From Thozetella sp. PMI_491 (lineage: Eukaryota; Ascomycota; Sordariomycetes; Chaetosphaeriales; Chaetosphaeriaceae): a stretch of DNA of 64,000 nucleotides. The first letter of the stretch is position 1, and every line of letters starts with the position of its first letter. Made by a program: the position numbers and the translations under genes. The stretch spans positions 1,490,796 through 1,554,795 of the forward strand of contig MU270018.1 in the NCBI GenBank assembly GCA_021432635.1, read 5' to 3'. Of the stretch, positions 22,320 through 31,547 are shown piece by piece. Under the pieces are notes generated by a model that was given only the letters and a program-made list of their open reading frames with translations, had not been told where the DNA came from and did not search any database.

Positions 22320-22535
22320 CGGCGGTGGCTGGAAGGGGGGGACGGGCCACAGTCCTCCTTATCCTTCTTAGGCTTCTCCTCCTTCTTCTCCTCCTTCTCC
22401 TTCTTCTCCTCCTTCTCCTTCTTCTCCTCCTTCTCCTTCTTCTCCTCCTTCTCCTTCTTCTCCTCCTTCTTCTCCTCCTTCTCCTTCTTCTCCTTCTTGG
22501 CCTTCTCGGCCGCCTCCTTCTTCTCCTTCTTCTCC
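22320..22535 (-). repeat. KEKE-coding tract, inverted copy 2
   Basis: The reverse complement of this CTTCTC-rich tract gives the same AEKAKKEKKEK...KPKKDKED..GPSPP reading as 21695-21970, and the flanking CCACCGCC/GGCTGGAAGG matches too. The two copies form a large inverted repeat with about 350 bp between them. Confidence 0.75.
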
Positions 22536-22539
22536 TTGT

Positions 22540-22735
22540 CCCTACGGCGCCGGGCGAATACGCTTCGCCCTTGGCCTGGAGACCGCCTCCATTCCCTTCT
22601 TCTCTTTCTTCTCCCTACGGCGCCGGGCGAATACGCTTCGCCCTTGGCCTGGAGGCCACCTCCTTTTCCTTCTTCTCCTTTTTCTCCCTACGGCGCCGGG
22701 CGAATATGTTTCGCCCGTGGCCTGGAGGCTGGACA
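22540..22735. repeat. 73-bp tandem repeat with a conserved hairpin, about 2.7 copies
   Basis: Units begin CCCTACGGCGCCGGGCGAAT at 22540, 22613 and 22686, an exact 73-bp period. Each unit contains a perfect 7-bp inverted repeat, GGGCGAA / TTCGCCC, around a 5-nt loop. The loop is TACGC in units 1 and 2 and TATGT in unit 3, with the stem unchanged. The remainder of each unit is CTTCTC-rich and merges with the KEKE tract. Confidence 0.9.
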
Positions 22736-22749
22736 CGCGGGCGCTATAA

Positions 22750-23510
22750 CTAAAGCTTAGTCTGTGATATAATTGTATAATAGTTAGAGAGCATACCTTC
22801 TTGTCGTCGTCGTCGTCGTCGTCGTCGTCCTCTTCTTCTTCTGTAGATGCTGTTAGTCAATGATAGGTGATATCCTTGTTAAACGCCTTTAGTTCTACTT
22901 ACACGCTTTTCGCCCGTCTGAGGGGCGCCAGCAGAGCCGGCCAAGCTAAGCCCTCCTTGATAAGCGCGTACGAAGCACCTGCAGCATCCCCCTGCTCGTG
23001 CTCGCCGAGCGTGCTCTGTGGGATCCAGGAGGGGAAGGCGGAAACTGCCTGTGGCGAACGGGGGGCGACGCCCTCATCAGCCCTGCGCAGTGCGGGCACC
23101 AGAACTCGGGATCCGTCTCGGCATACTCGGGTGCGTCCGAGTAGTCTACCTTGCTGTCTCCGTGGAAGAAACCGAGGAGGGAGCAGCGCGGTGATGGCAG
23201 AGGCGGGCGCGGGAGAGAGTGAAGGGGCGGGCGCGGTGGCGGTAGGCGCAACAATAGGAGGGAGAGAAGGGAGCAGCGCGGTGGTGGTAGGCTCAACCAC
23301 AGGAGGGAGAGGAGGGAGCTCCGTGGGGGCAGCGCCGCCAGTGTCCGAGCTTGCTCGGCCCGAGACAGGGCCTCAGGCCAGCGGCGATGGGGGGAGCCCC
23401 TTGCATTGTTGTGTCCTGCTACCTCTGTGTCAGTATGACCGCCTCTTCCCGGTCTTCTAGGCGATATACTCACGCTCATATTTCTTGGTTGTCTGCAATA
23501 AGTATACTTA
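22750..23510 (-). pseudogene. relic of a spliced gene with acidic/KEKE region
   Basis: Read on the minus strand, splice-like signals occur in order. A TTGCAG acceptor and GTGAGTAT donor flank a small exon near 23475-23490. An open stretch at about 23190-22903 encodes EYAETDPEFWCPHC, then in another frame GASYALIKEGLAWPALLAP. The donor GTAAGT lies at 22902, then a TTGACTAAC branch and a CAG at 22841, then a 44-nt GAA/GAC-rich exon to the donor GTATGC at 22796. No single reading frame links the pieces, so I call it decayed. The family is unknown. Blocks of it recur at 43.6-44.2 kb. Confidence 0.4.
22804..22830. repeat. GTC trinucleotide microsatellite
   Basis: About nine consecutive GTC (minus strand GAC, Asp-coding) units lie within the small exon-like segment of the gene relic. 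Confidence 0.85.
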
Positions 23511-23539
23511 TTAGCATCATCTTATACTAGTCATACGAG

Positions 23540-23675
23540 CTCGAGGGGCTTTACAAAACTTCAGTTTAAATTACTACAGCTAAGTGTTAGCATAATCTAT
23601 GGACAAACAATAGATTGTAGCCGGAAGAGGAGCAGTACTTACTTAGTTAGCTACCGTTAGAACATCAAACGTGTG
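23540..23675. repeat. dispersed repeat C, copy 1
   Basis: The series GAGCTCGAGGGGCT..AATCTATGGACAAACAATAGATTGTAG..TTAGAACATCAAA corresponds to 43655-43800 (GCTCGGGGGAC..GATTCATAGACAAATAGTGGGTTGTAG..CCAGAACATTAAA). Differences are mostly transitions. Confidence 0.7.
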
Positions 23676-23698
23676 GTGAGACTTGTAGGATATGGTTT

Positions 23699-23701
23699 AG
23701 T

Positions 23702-23732
<31 letters not shown>

Positions 23733-23733
23733 G
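23699..23733. repeat. T-run joined to a run of about 22 G
   Basis: About 13 T are followed directly by about 22 G, a homopurine/homopyrimidine junction able to form triplex or G-quadruplex structures. Exact lengths may be sequencing-sensitive. Confidence 0.8.
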
Positions 23734-23739
23734 TTTCGA

Positions 23740-25160
23740 AATTTCTTCTCCGTTAGGCAAGGGATCTTGCGACCAGAGACAGAACACTTGCGGCGGACGG
23801 CTTTGGTGTGAAGGAAGGAGAAAGGAGAAGAAAAAATGAGGGCACTCCGAGGCACTGATATAATATCAGTGTCCACATTTTAGCGGGTACCTACCGTATG
23901 TCATTGGTTTAAAAGGGGGGGGGAGGTTCTCCTTGAGGAAGGCGCGCACAAAGCCAATTTTTCGAGCCTCAGTTGGACGACAGCCTTGAGATATTGATCA
24001 GAGCAAAAGAGAACACGAGAGATGGGGAAAACCCCCGCAATGAGAGTAGAGGAGGGTATTAGTTGGCCGGACTTATCTAGGGAAAATAAATGGTAATGTT
24101 TGCGCTGATCATCTGTGTTTTGTTGTCTCTGCATGTTGTGTATTGTGTAGACATCTGGTGATCTACGCCGTGTACTTAGGCCCCTATTGTCGGACGCCCA
24201 TAGCTGGGCGGCTCCCCACACCCACACGGCATAGCGTGACACTGGGATTGCTCATGACAAGGCGAAAGTGAAGGGGAGGCATGTCCCCTATTCTTGTTTA
24301 GTAGTAGATAGCTGAGAAGATTTGTCGTTGATGGCTACCCCTATCAGTGCGAGAGGGTTAGGCTAGCCGATGCCTCTACGGTCGGCCAGCTCCCGAGCAG
24401 GGCTGCAAAGCTGAGTTGACTGAAAATACATCACAGGGACTTTACCGTAGTTGACATTTTATTCTAGTTCCACACATTCTGCGTTTATTCCCGGGAGATC
24501 GATAATATCCTTACTGTGTCTGTCGGGCCGGAGTACTGGTCAGGATCATGGCGGCCCCACTCCCTACTTAGTAAACAAACCCCTGAGTAGGGACGTACCG
24601 TCACCGCCAACGAACACCGCAATTCCACGTGTGAGAAAAACAATTTATGTAGCAAGGGCTATAGCTCCAATAAAACAAACCCAACACCTTACTTCCGCTT
24701 ACCCACCCGACTAGCCGCCCTACGCCTTGTTATGTCTCTTCTGTAAGTACCGAAGTGGACCAACCAATCTGCCTGTCGGCAGGATAGCCGCCCCATGCTC
24801 GTTATATTTCTAACGTCTCCGCTAAGCATTTTTAAGAGACAGTGTGCTACAGAAGCTAAGGGCTTGTGAAAGAGCGCGCAGGGTCGTTTATCGCTTATCA
24901 ATGTGACGGTTAAGTGATAGAGTGTTACTCAACTGTGAGATGAAGTGCTGCCGAGTTGGTAGTACCTTTGATCTCCTTGCTACTAGACCTTGCTCTGTAG
25001 TTCAAAGGTAGGTTCTTTATGATGTCTAGGACGTCATAGCCAGCGTGCTAAGTCTCACAGGCAAGTCCCCCACAACACCAAGGGCTGGCTGTATAGATAT
25101 GCCCTGGGGTGAATTCTGAGACGCCCTGACTTCAAATAACATCACAGAAATGATCTAGAG
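23740..25160. other. AT-richer intergenic part of repeat island 1
   Basis: No gene is recognised. The base composition is visibly more AT-rich than in the coding blocks, and open frames are short. Part of it may belong to old repeats whose other copies lie outside the window. Confidence 0.45.
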
Positions 25161-25178
25161 GACAAAAAGGACAAAAAA

Positions 25179-25333
25179 TGAGAGCCGCAGGATTCGAACC
25201 TGCGCGGTTTCCCAACGCGGTTATGGGTTTACAGGTAAACCTAACTGCTTGGAGGTCAGAATATATTAACGTTAGACTGGTTTTTCAGGGGAATTACTAA
25301 CACACGTCGCCTTAACCACTCGGCCAGACTCCC
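25179..25333 (-). tRNA. interrupted class II tRNA (Ser or Leu type), possibly a pseudogene
   Basis: Transcribed from 25333. The 7-bp acceptor stem GGGAGTC/GGCTCTC includes two G-T pairs. The A-box is TGGCCGAGTGGTTAAGG, the T arm GCAGG-TTCGAAT-CCTGC, and TTTTTT follows immediately, a Pol III terminator. A long variable arm (TTGGGAAACC) and the GCGCAGG context favour Ser, whereas an A discriminator favours Leu. A stem ACGTG/CGCGT can form the anticodon arm, with about 70 nt inserted between the halves. The base at position 33 would be G, not the conserved T, so I cannot assign an anticodon. It may be an intron-bearing tRNA or a decayed one. Confidence 0.55.
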
Positions 25334-25339
25334 GAGAGT

Positions 25340-25900
25340 TATTTTAAGAAATTCTGGAGTATGAAGACTCATATTGTGATGTGTGGGTGTGGGTGTGGTT
25401 GGTGCGGATGTGGGTGTGAGGGGGAAGACACATCATGCGAGGGTTTTCTCCGGACCACGCCATGCCGAACTAGGATCCATTAATTGGACCCACTATTAGC
25501 TCTGCTATGTCTCCTGGGCCAATGAGTTACGTTGGTCAGAGTGTGGCGTAGGTACTTGATCGTCTACGGCGAACTCGACGAAGAGACTAATAGACGAGTG
25601 AGAACGATCAGTGGGCTCAAACACCTTGCAACTCGGGCACAGGTATGGCATGAAGTTATGCTGTACTAAGCCGGGTCTGCGAAGGAGGCGAAACTACAGG
25701 ATGTATAATGCTACTGAGCGGAAGGATATCTCGAAGTCGACACCACCTAAATGGGGCCAAAGCAAGGTTTCTTGGTTAAGCGATTACAGTCTGAAAACTC
25801 AAATTGAACCAGAGGCAGAAAATTCTCTTCAGCTCGGGAACCATGGTCAAGTGTGGCGGGGAAAAGCAGACCGGGAAGCTATCCTCCTCATATAGCCTTC
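25340..25900. other. unassigned region right of the tRNA-like gene
   Basis: A GTGGGT-type simple repeat runs at about 25380-25420. The rest of the stretch contains an open frame at 25611-25895 (+) of 94 codons without any recognised motif. No structured RNA could be assigned. Confidence 0.35.
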
Positions 25901-26298
25901 CGTTGCACCTAGGTGTGTACCATTCCCACCCTCCTCCTCTTTAAGCTCGGGCCGGGTCTCCACCGGCTGCTGAATCGAGGTGGGAGGGGTTGCGGCAGCA
26001 TCCGGTGAGGCCTGCTGCCATAGTCGGGTCTCCGCCCATCACCGCCGGAGAGCACGGGGACGGCCAGCCAGAGCCAGAGCGCCAGGAATAGGAAGAGGAG
26101 GCAGACGCAACGCTCCATGGTCGCTCGGGCTAGCGTTCCCGTCGCCAAAGCACACGCAGATTGGTCGGACAGGCAGAACAGAAGAAAGCATACCATCTGG
26201 AACATCGAGATCCTGGGTACGGGGTAAGGGAGGATCTGGTGGTACGGATTTGGGAATGCGGTCGGAGGGAAGACCGCCCTTGCCCCGTGCCTCCAGCC

Positions 26299-26979
26299 CT
26301 ACTCGGGCCCGGCTCCGGCCCCCGACGCGGTGCGCAAGACGAGTGGGAGAAGCCCGAAAGCGTTCCACGTCGGCCGTGGCGGGCCATCTGGGCGGTTGCC
26401 TGTCGAGATTGTTAACCAACCCAAGTGGTAAAATATGGCGTCAAGCGACGCGAATGCTGCGCGTGTTACACCAACGGACTTGGATAGGAAAAGCAGCCTA
26501 CGATAAATCTCTGTCGGGCTCCATTTCCTGTAAGCTCTAGGCTTCGACGGGGCATATGGAGGTAGCCAGGGTGGCATGTTCCCGCACGTCAGCTGGAGCG
26601 GGCACTGATGCCTGCTAGAATCAATGTTAGCTACTCTTGGTAATCGCAGGGCTGACCTCTGGTCATCAGCCACCCAGAGCGTGTCGTCGTCGTCGGCCTC
26701 AGCACTGAGGCTTATGGGTGCCGTTTGCGTGTCTTCGACCTTTTCTGCATGGGGCATTAGCCTGAACACGATACTCACACGCCCGCTGTTATCTCCTCCC
26801 GTCACGTCTCCAGGTCCGGCAACGAGAACCGTGTGCGAGCCGAAGCCGGCACTGGTCCCCGCCGGAGTTGGGCTATGGGGTGGAGGGGAGGAAGAGTCCA
26901 ACGAGGAAGAGTCTAACGAGCCTCGTTTGCTGGCCAAGACCACCACCGCATGCACATGCCGTTCAGCGCAGCTCCCCAA
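26299..26979 (-). CDS. candidate hypothetical gene, minus strand
   Basis: A 226-codon open frame with Ser/Pro-rich, non-repetitive composition (e.g. DDDDTLWVADDQR, MPPWLPPYAPSKPRAYRKW). A plausible 45-bp intron (26656-26612, GTCAGC..GTAGCTAACA..CTAGCAG) keeps the same frame on both sides, which favours a real gene. Downstream on the same strand at 26118-25909 lies a hydrophobic segment (MERCVCLLFLFLALWLWLAV) that could be a later exon encoding a membrane span or a signal peptide. I recognise no family. Overlapping open frames on both strands in this GC-rich area make the call weak. Confidence 0.25.
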   Translation of the reverse strand: MGSCAERHVHAVVVLASKRGSLDSSSLDSSSPPPHSPTPAGTSAGFGSHTVLVAGPGDVTGGDNSGRVSIVFRLMPHAEKVEDTQTAPISLSAEADDDDTLWVADDQRSALRLPRVANIDSSRHQCPLQLTCGNMPPWLPPYAPSKPRAYRKWSPTEIYRRLLFLSKSVGVTRAAFASLDAIFYHLGWLTISTGNRPDGPPRPTWNAFGLLPLVLRTASGAGAGPE

Positions 26980-28184
26980 GGAGCTTTAGCGCCAATTCGG
27001 CGGCCGACTGGTCGGCTGCAGTGGTGATTTGTATCCTAGCGGGCGGAGTGGTCCACCAGCCGGCAGGACTGTCGATCAATCCACGCCACTGAGGGCAGCG
27101 GAGTGCGGTAGAGAGCATAGAGGTACACGCGTGCCCGTGGCGGAGGCTCCCAGATCGCTGTTAGTTGTCGCTAGTAGGACTTCCGTGAGCGTCATCTCCC
27201 CGGTCCCGAGCCGTTGGGGGAGAGAGGCATGCCTTTCATGCGCTGCAGTGCTCCAGCCCTCTCCGTTCGCATCCAAGAAATTTTGGAAGCGCGAACCGTT
27301 CTCGCGGACGTGTTGGTACATGAGAGAGGGTCACAGCCGGGATAGATACAAAGCGGACCGTCATCAGCCGTCAGGCAGAGGCCACCATCCCCCAGCAGGG
27401 TTCTCGAGAAGGAAGCAAGCGAGGCGAAGCGGCGCATCCCAGCTGCTCGCCCGAGCTCCCCGGGTTTCGAGCGCCATCCAATTCAACGTCCCAAAAAATC
27501 GGCGGCTCGACAGGCGTTTCCATTTGTTTCCCCGCGACCGCCGCGCGACGAAATTGGCAGGCTGCCAGGACCACCGAAGCCGTACAGGGGAGCGAGCCCG
27601 GCAGCGCAGCAGAGCCAGGGGGAAACTGACAAGGCCGTACGGAGCAGTACTTGGTAGAGGGAGGGGAATAAGCACGAGCTGCAGTCGTCGCTACCTAGGG
27701 TAGCTCCCGCCGCCATTGGGTTCATTCACCCCAGAATACGGCGCCGCCGGTCTCACCGTCGATTTTCCCACAAACTCCATTTCCAGTCGACCTGGGGCCC
27801 TGAGTCCTACCCAACGAGTGCCATCGTCATCCCGCCTCCTGCGCCCGGCATCCGACGTCGAATTTTCCTCTCTCTCTCCCTCCTCCCCCCCCTCTCCACC
27901 CTCTCCGGCGAGATACACCCCATTCCATCGTCGCAGCCCTATGATCCCCTACCTCCCGCCCGCGAGAGACCGACCAGTCGACCCCTACCCCACATTGCCA
28001 ATTCTCCGCGCCTTCGCCCACCAGGCTCGACGCGGCGAGGCGAGGCGGGCTCTGTGAGACTTCGATGCGCGCAGGCAACGCCGCGCCGCCAAGCGAACCC
28101 CCTCCGCCATCTTCGACGCCGCCCGCATCGGTCAGCGTCTAGCCCGGCACTGACCTCCACCATCGCGCGGCGGCCGACGGCATC
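26980..28184. other. GC-rich upstream region of the arrestin-like gene
   Basis: About 1.2 kb of GC-rich sequence has long overlapping open frames on both strands, as expected by chance at this composition. The pyrimidine-rich stretch at about 27860-27905 just before the arrestin-like gene is typical of a fungal core promoter/leader. No gene is recognised. Confidence 0.45.
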
Positions 28185-29592
28185 ATGAATGCCGCGCATG
28201 CTCCCGCATTCGTGCGGGTGTCAGGCCCGCCCAACAGCAGCTTCCTCGTCGGCTACCCGGGCATATCGGCAACCCTGGTGAGTCTTTTCGCACTTGCACC
28301 CTGGTCGCGCGAGCACGAGCCGCCGGAGGCACCATGGTGGTGCTGCGCTCTCAACCCCCCCCCCGTGCGCGCTCCCCAGACTGCTGACTAGCCGCGACCG
28401 CGTGCAGCCGAGGATAGAAGGCATGGTCGAGATCCGGCCCTCCGCGGGCTACTCGGCACCAGTCAACGTGTCGCTGGTGCGGATATGCCTGCAGAGGCGC
28501 GAGACGATACACCCCGCCGCCGAGAACGTAGCGAAGCGCCACCTGGGAACCCCGAGGCGGGAGACGACCGACGTGGTGGGAAAGGAGGTGCTGCTGTTCC
28601 GCACTCCGCAGGGCCGGGAGTACGAGAGCGTCATCGCCATGGACCTTCCCTTCGTCCTGTTCATTCCCTTCGGGCGCGGGGGCCAAGAGACGAACCGCCG
28701 GATACCGCCCGCGAGCCTGCAGCTTCCGAGCCGCATAGCCGAGACATTCTACGAGCTAGTCGTGACCGTCCAGCAAGGGGCCAGCTCGCAGAACCGCTAC
28801 GCTTTCCCGATCCCCCTCCAGCGGTACGACACCCTGTCGACGTTCGGCATGTACAACCGCCCGGAGAACAAGGTCGTGACGGCGGACAACGTGGTGACGC
28901 TGGGGATCTCGCTGCCGAAATGGAGCTATGGCCCGTTGGACCCCATCACCGTCTACATCAAGCTCGCTCCGAATCCGGACTGGCTTAACAAGGCACGGAG
29001 GGTGACGATACAAAAAATCACGCTCGCCATCGAGGAGGAGATCACCTTCAACCCGGAAGGGGACGAGCCGACGAAGAAGGTCAACAAGATCGCGAAACAC
29101 ACGCAGCCCGTGGGGACCAAGATGCCCGAGGCCGGCTACGTGACGAACCTGGGCCTGGTCTTTCCTGCCCGGGACCTCAGGGACTCGGACGGCATTGTCA
29201 AGAGGGGGAAGCCGGGGTTCCCGATGTACGAGGTCGCGAGCTTCACGACGACATCCTCTCTCTACAAGATTGAGTTCTACTTGTCGATCAAGGTATGTTC
29301 TATCGGCAGCGCACGCGCGATGCTGTCTCTCTTGCTGAACCAGTCCCAGGCACACATGACAGCGACCCGGGACATAACGCTACGGCAGCCCATCGTGATA
29401 TGTCCCATGGACCAGCAGGCGTGCAAAGAGGAGATGGAGGCGATAGAGCAAGCAGCGAAAGACGCCTCGCACGTGGACCCGAACAACCCCATCGTACCGG
29501 GTGCGACCATCGTCTACGCAAGCGATCGCGAGTCGATACGACACCTCGGTCTGTGCGAGGTCGGCGGCGTGAAGAAGATGCTGATCGAGTGA
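28185..29592 (+). CDS. arrestin-fold (ART-like) protein
   Basis: Arrestin_N/Arrestin_C-type protein; fungal members act as adaptors in ubiquitin-dependent trafficking of plasma-membrane transporters and receptors. Exons 28185-28277, 28408-29292 and 29350-29592 give 406 residues. Exon 1 (MNAAHAPAFVRVSGPPNSSF...) joins in phase 0 to PRIEGMVEIRP through GTGAGT..GTGCAG. The N-terminal sandwich contains VNVSLVRICLQRRETI and DLPFVLFIPF; the C-terminal sandwich contains PLDPITVYIKLAPN and YKIEFYLSIKAHM. The last intron is only 57 bp, a multiple of three without stops, so retention would add 19 residues. I see no PPxY motif for a Nedd4-type ligase, and the long tail of the pH-sensor arrestin PalF is absent. 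The subfamily is therefore unassigned. Confidence 0.85.
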
Positions 29593-31547
29593 GGACGACC
29601 CGCCAGGGGTTGCAGACGAACGAACGAGCAAGGGGCCGACGATGAGGCTGGCAGGAACGCACGAGACCACTGCAGCGGAAGGGGCTCCCCCCCCCGGGGT
29701 TCGCTTCCGCCCGCCACGGCAAGCAGGTGGCCGAATATTGAGCGGACCTTCCGACCGATTTTCAGCGGAATTCCATCTACTGGAGTCCCCATTATGCGAA
29801 TCTCGGCGCGGGACCCATCCCCGGCATAGGGCAGACACCGGAGGGATCCCCGCACTGGAGGTTTACGCGTCACCACCCCAAACTGGTGGCGGTTAGCCGG
29901 ACGAAGGACGCAGCCGCAGTCCGTGGGCGGTCGCACAGTACGCCACCCGGTGCGAGCTGAAAGCCGCGTCTGCTTCCATTCGGCGAGAAGAGGAGGTGGA
30001 ATCCCCGACCACGACCGCGAGTGCTATATGGCCGAGCCCGCAAGCTGGGACGAAGTGAGGGGATGTTGAGATAACAGTACTTTACGACAGATACCATCCA
30101 GCGAGGCAACCATCTTCCTTTTCGTCGCCCACAACCGTATGGTCGACCGGGGGTTTTTAAACCTTTTTTAACATGTCTAGGATGGCGAACTCTTCTTGGG
30201 CGACGGGCCAGCGAACTGTTGGCATGGTTTGGACTACGGCTTTGGGAGGGGAACAGACGTCCCCGGGCGGCAAACCCTGGATCTTGGCTCCAGTTAGACG
30301 ACTTTACGAGACTCGGCTTCCGGCTATTGGGCTGGGCGGCATCTGGATGCGAGGTGCTATGCTAGGGCTACGGTCATGCTTTAGGCGGCATCATTTGTGA
30401 GGGCACGGCATTTACTGCATGGGTGGAGGAGTTTTTACCTCGGCTTTCCTGATACGTCCAGAGGGAAACAGTAGGTTGGGCATTCTGTACCAAGTACCTT
30501 GCGGAGAACTCACTTAGCGAGTATTGTAGGGAGGTGGTGGGTATTGGAGCCGGGGAGGGTTCAGCAGGACATGGCTGCTGCTGCTGCCGGCATCTCTGCA
30601 CAGCTCGACACGAGCAAAGCAATTGAAAGAATAAATCGACTCCCAACCCACGTGCCCTACCGCGCGAGAGCTGATACCCTACAGGCGGTGGCGGTCTGCC
30701 TTGCGGGCCCTTGTTGGGCTGATTCCGTGCTGACGTGCAGGGGTCGGCCAGTGGCCGTATGGAGCAGATCATTCCGGATGGAGTGCGAGACAATCGAATA
30801 GTCTCCTGCGGCTCGGGCCATTTTTCCTGGGCTGAGAAGTCCAAACCCCGGGCCTGAATAAGACGACCGCATATTTTGAGGACCCAGTGCCCACAGAAGG
30901 GAAGAGGGAGAGAAGGAGAGAGGGAGAGAGGGGAAAAAATCAAGAAGCTGCTCATCATCTCGTATCCCTCCCCTGAGGGGCATGCATTGGGCTCGGCCTC
31001 TGAAAACCAGAATGCATAGCATGCTGCCCCCCGACTGACAAGCAGACTCTCCTTGGGTGGCGTGAACATCGCGGAGCTTACTACGAACGGGACTGTTGCA
31101 TTCGCCCTCCTACCACCGGAGCTAGATCTGGGGAGCAGGGGCTGGACAAGACTTACAGCCGCTGGGGGTGTATGCAGGCCAATAGTCCAGGTTCAGCGGG
31201 CCACCCTTGTTCACTCTGTACTGCATACCCGTTCTACAAAGCTAATCCTCCTCCCGAATTAGCTAGGCCTTGTTCTGACGTGTGTCGCTCTGAGGGGGTT
31301 ACTATCTCTGGCTACAGTTGACTAGGGTCGTCTGGTGATGGGGCTTCGAGCATATGGTGTATGTACCTAAACCCTTTACCCGCTTCACGTCTTCTATAGA
31401 AATAACGCCTCACAGAGCACATAGTCTAAGTTCACAGAGAAAGTTTCACGTGTTCATAGGCTAGTCTATATGTGCATGGCTCAATAATGACATTTAACCG
31501 AATAGCATCTTCAAAATTCGCCTCTTCGCCCGAGATTTTTAGTAAGT
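29593..31547. other. intergenic region between arrestin-like gene and ZPR1
   Basis: Both flanking genes end here (convergent), so the 1.95 kb should hold two 3' UTRs and spacer. The longest open frame (30374-31069, minus) is rich in Pro/Ser and cysteine without any motif. A GA-rich stretch lies at about 30900-30940. Nothing further is recognised. Confidence 0.45.

Noticed and set aside
22325-22753. 142-codon plus-strand poly-Leu frame continuing into the 73-bp repeat
   Set aside because: Same cause; it is the antisense reading of the inverted KEKE tract, with no start context or splice support.
21340-24000. Possible transposon or virus-like element in island 1
   Set aside because: No terminal repeats, target-site duplication, polymerase, integrase or transposase motif could be seen; described only as dispersed repeats.
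27029-27703. 224-codon plus-strand open frame upstream of the arrestin-like gene
   Set aside because: Arg/Ser/Gly-rich with no motif, and competing open frames on the opposite strand.
29293-29349. Uninterrupted 432-codon reading of the arrestin-like gene starting at 28294
   Set aside because: The start would lie inside intron 1, and the frame runs through a segment with perfect intron signals; the spliced model starting at 28185 gives a natural N terminus.
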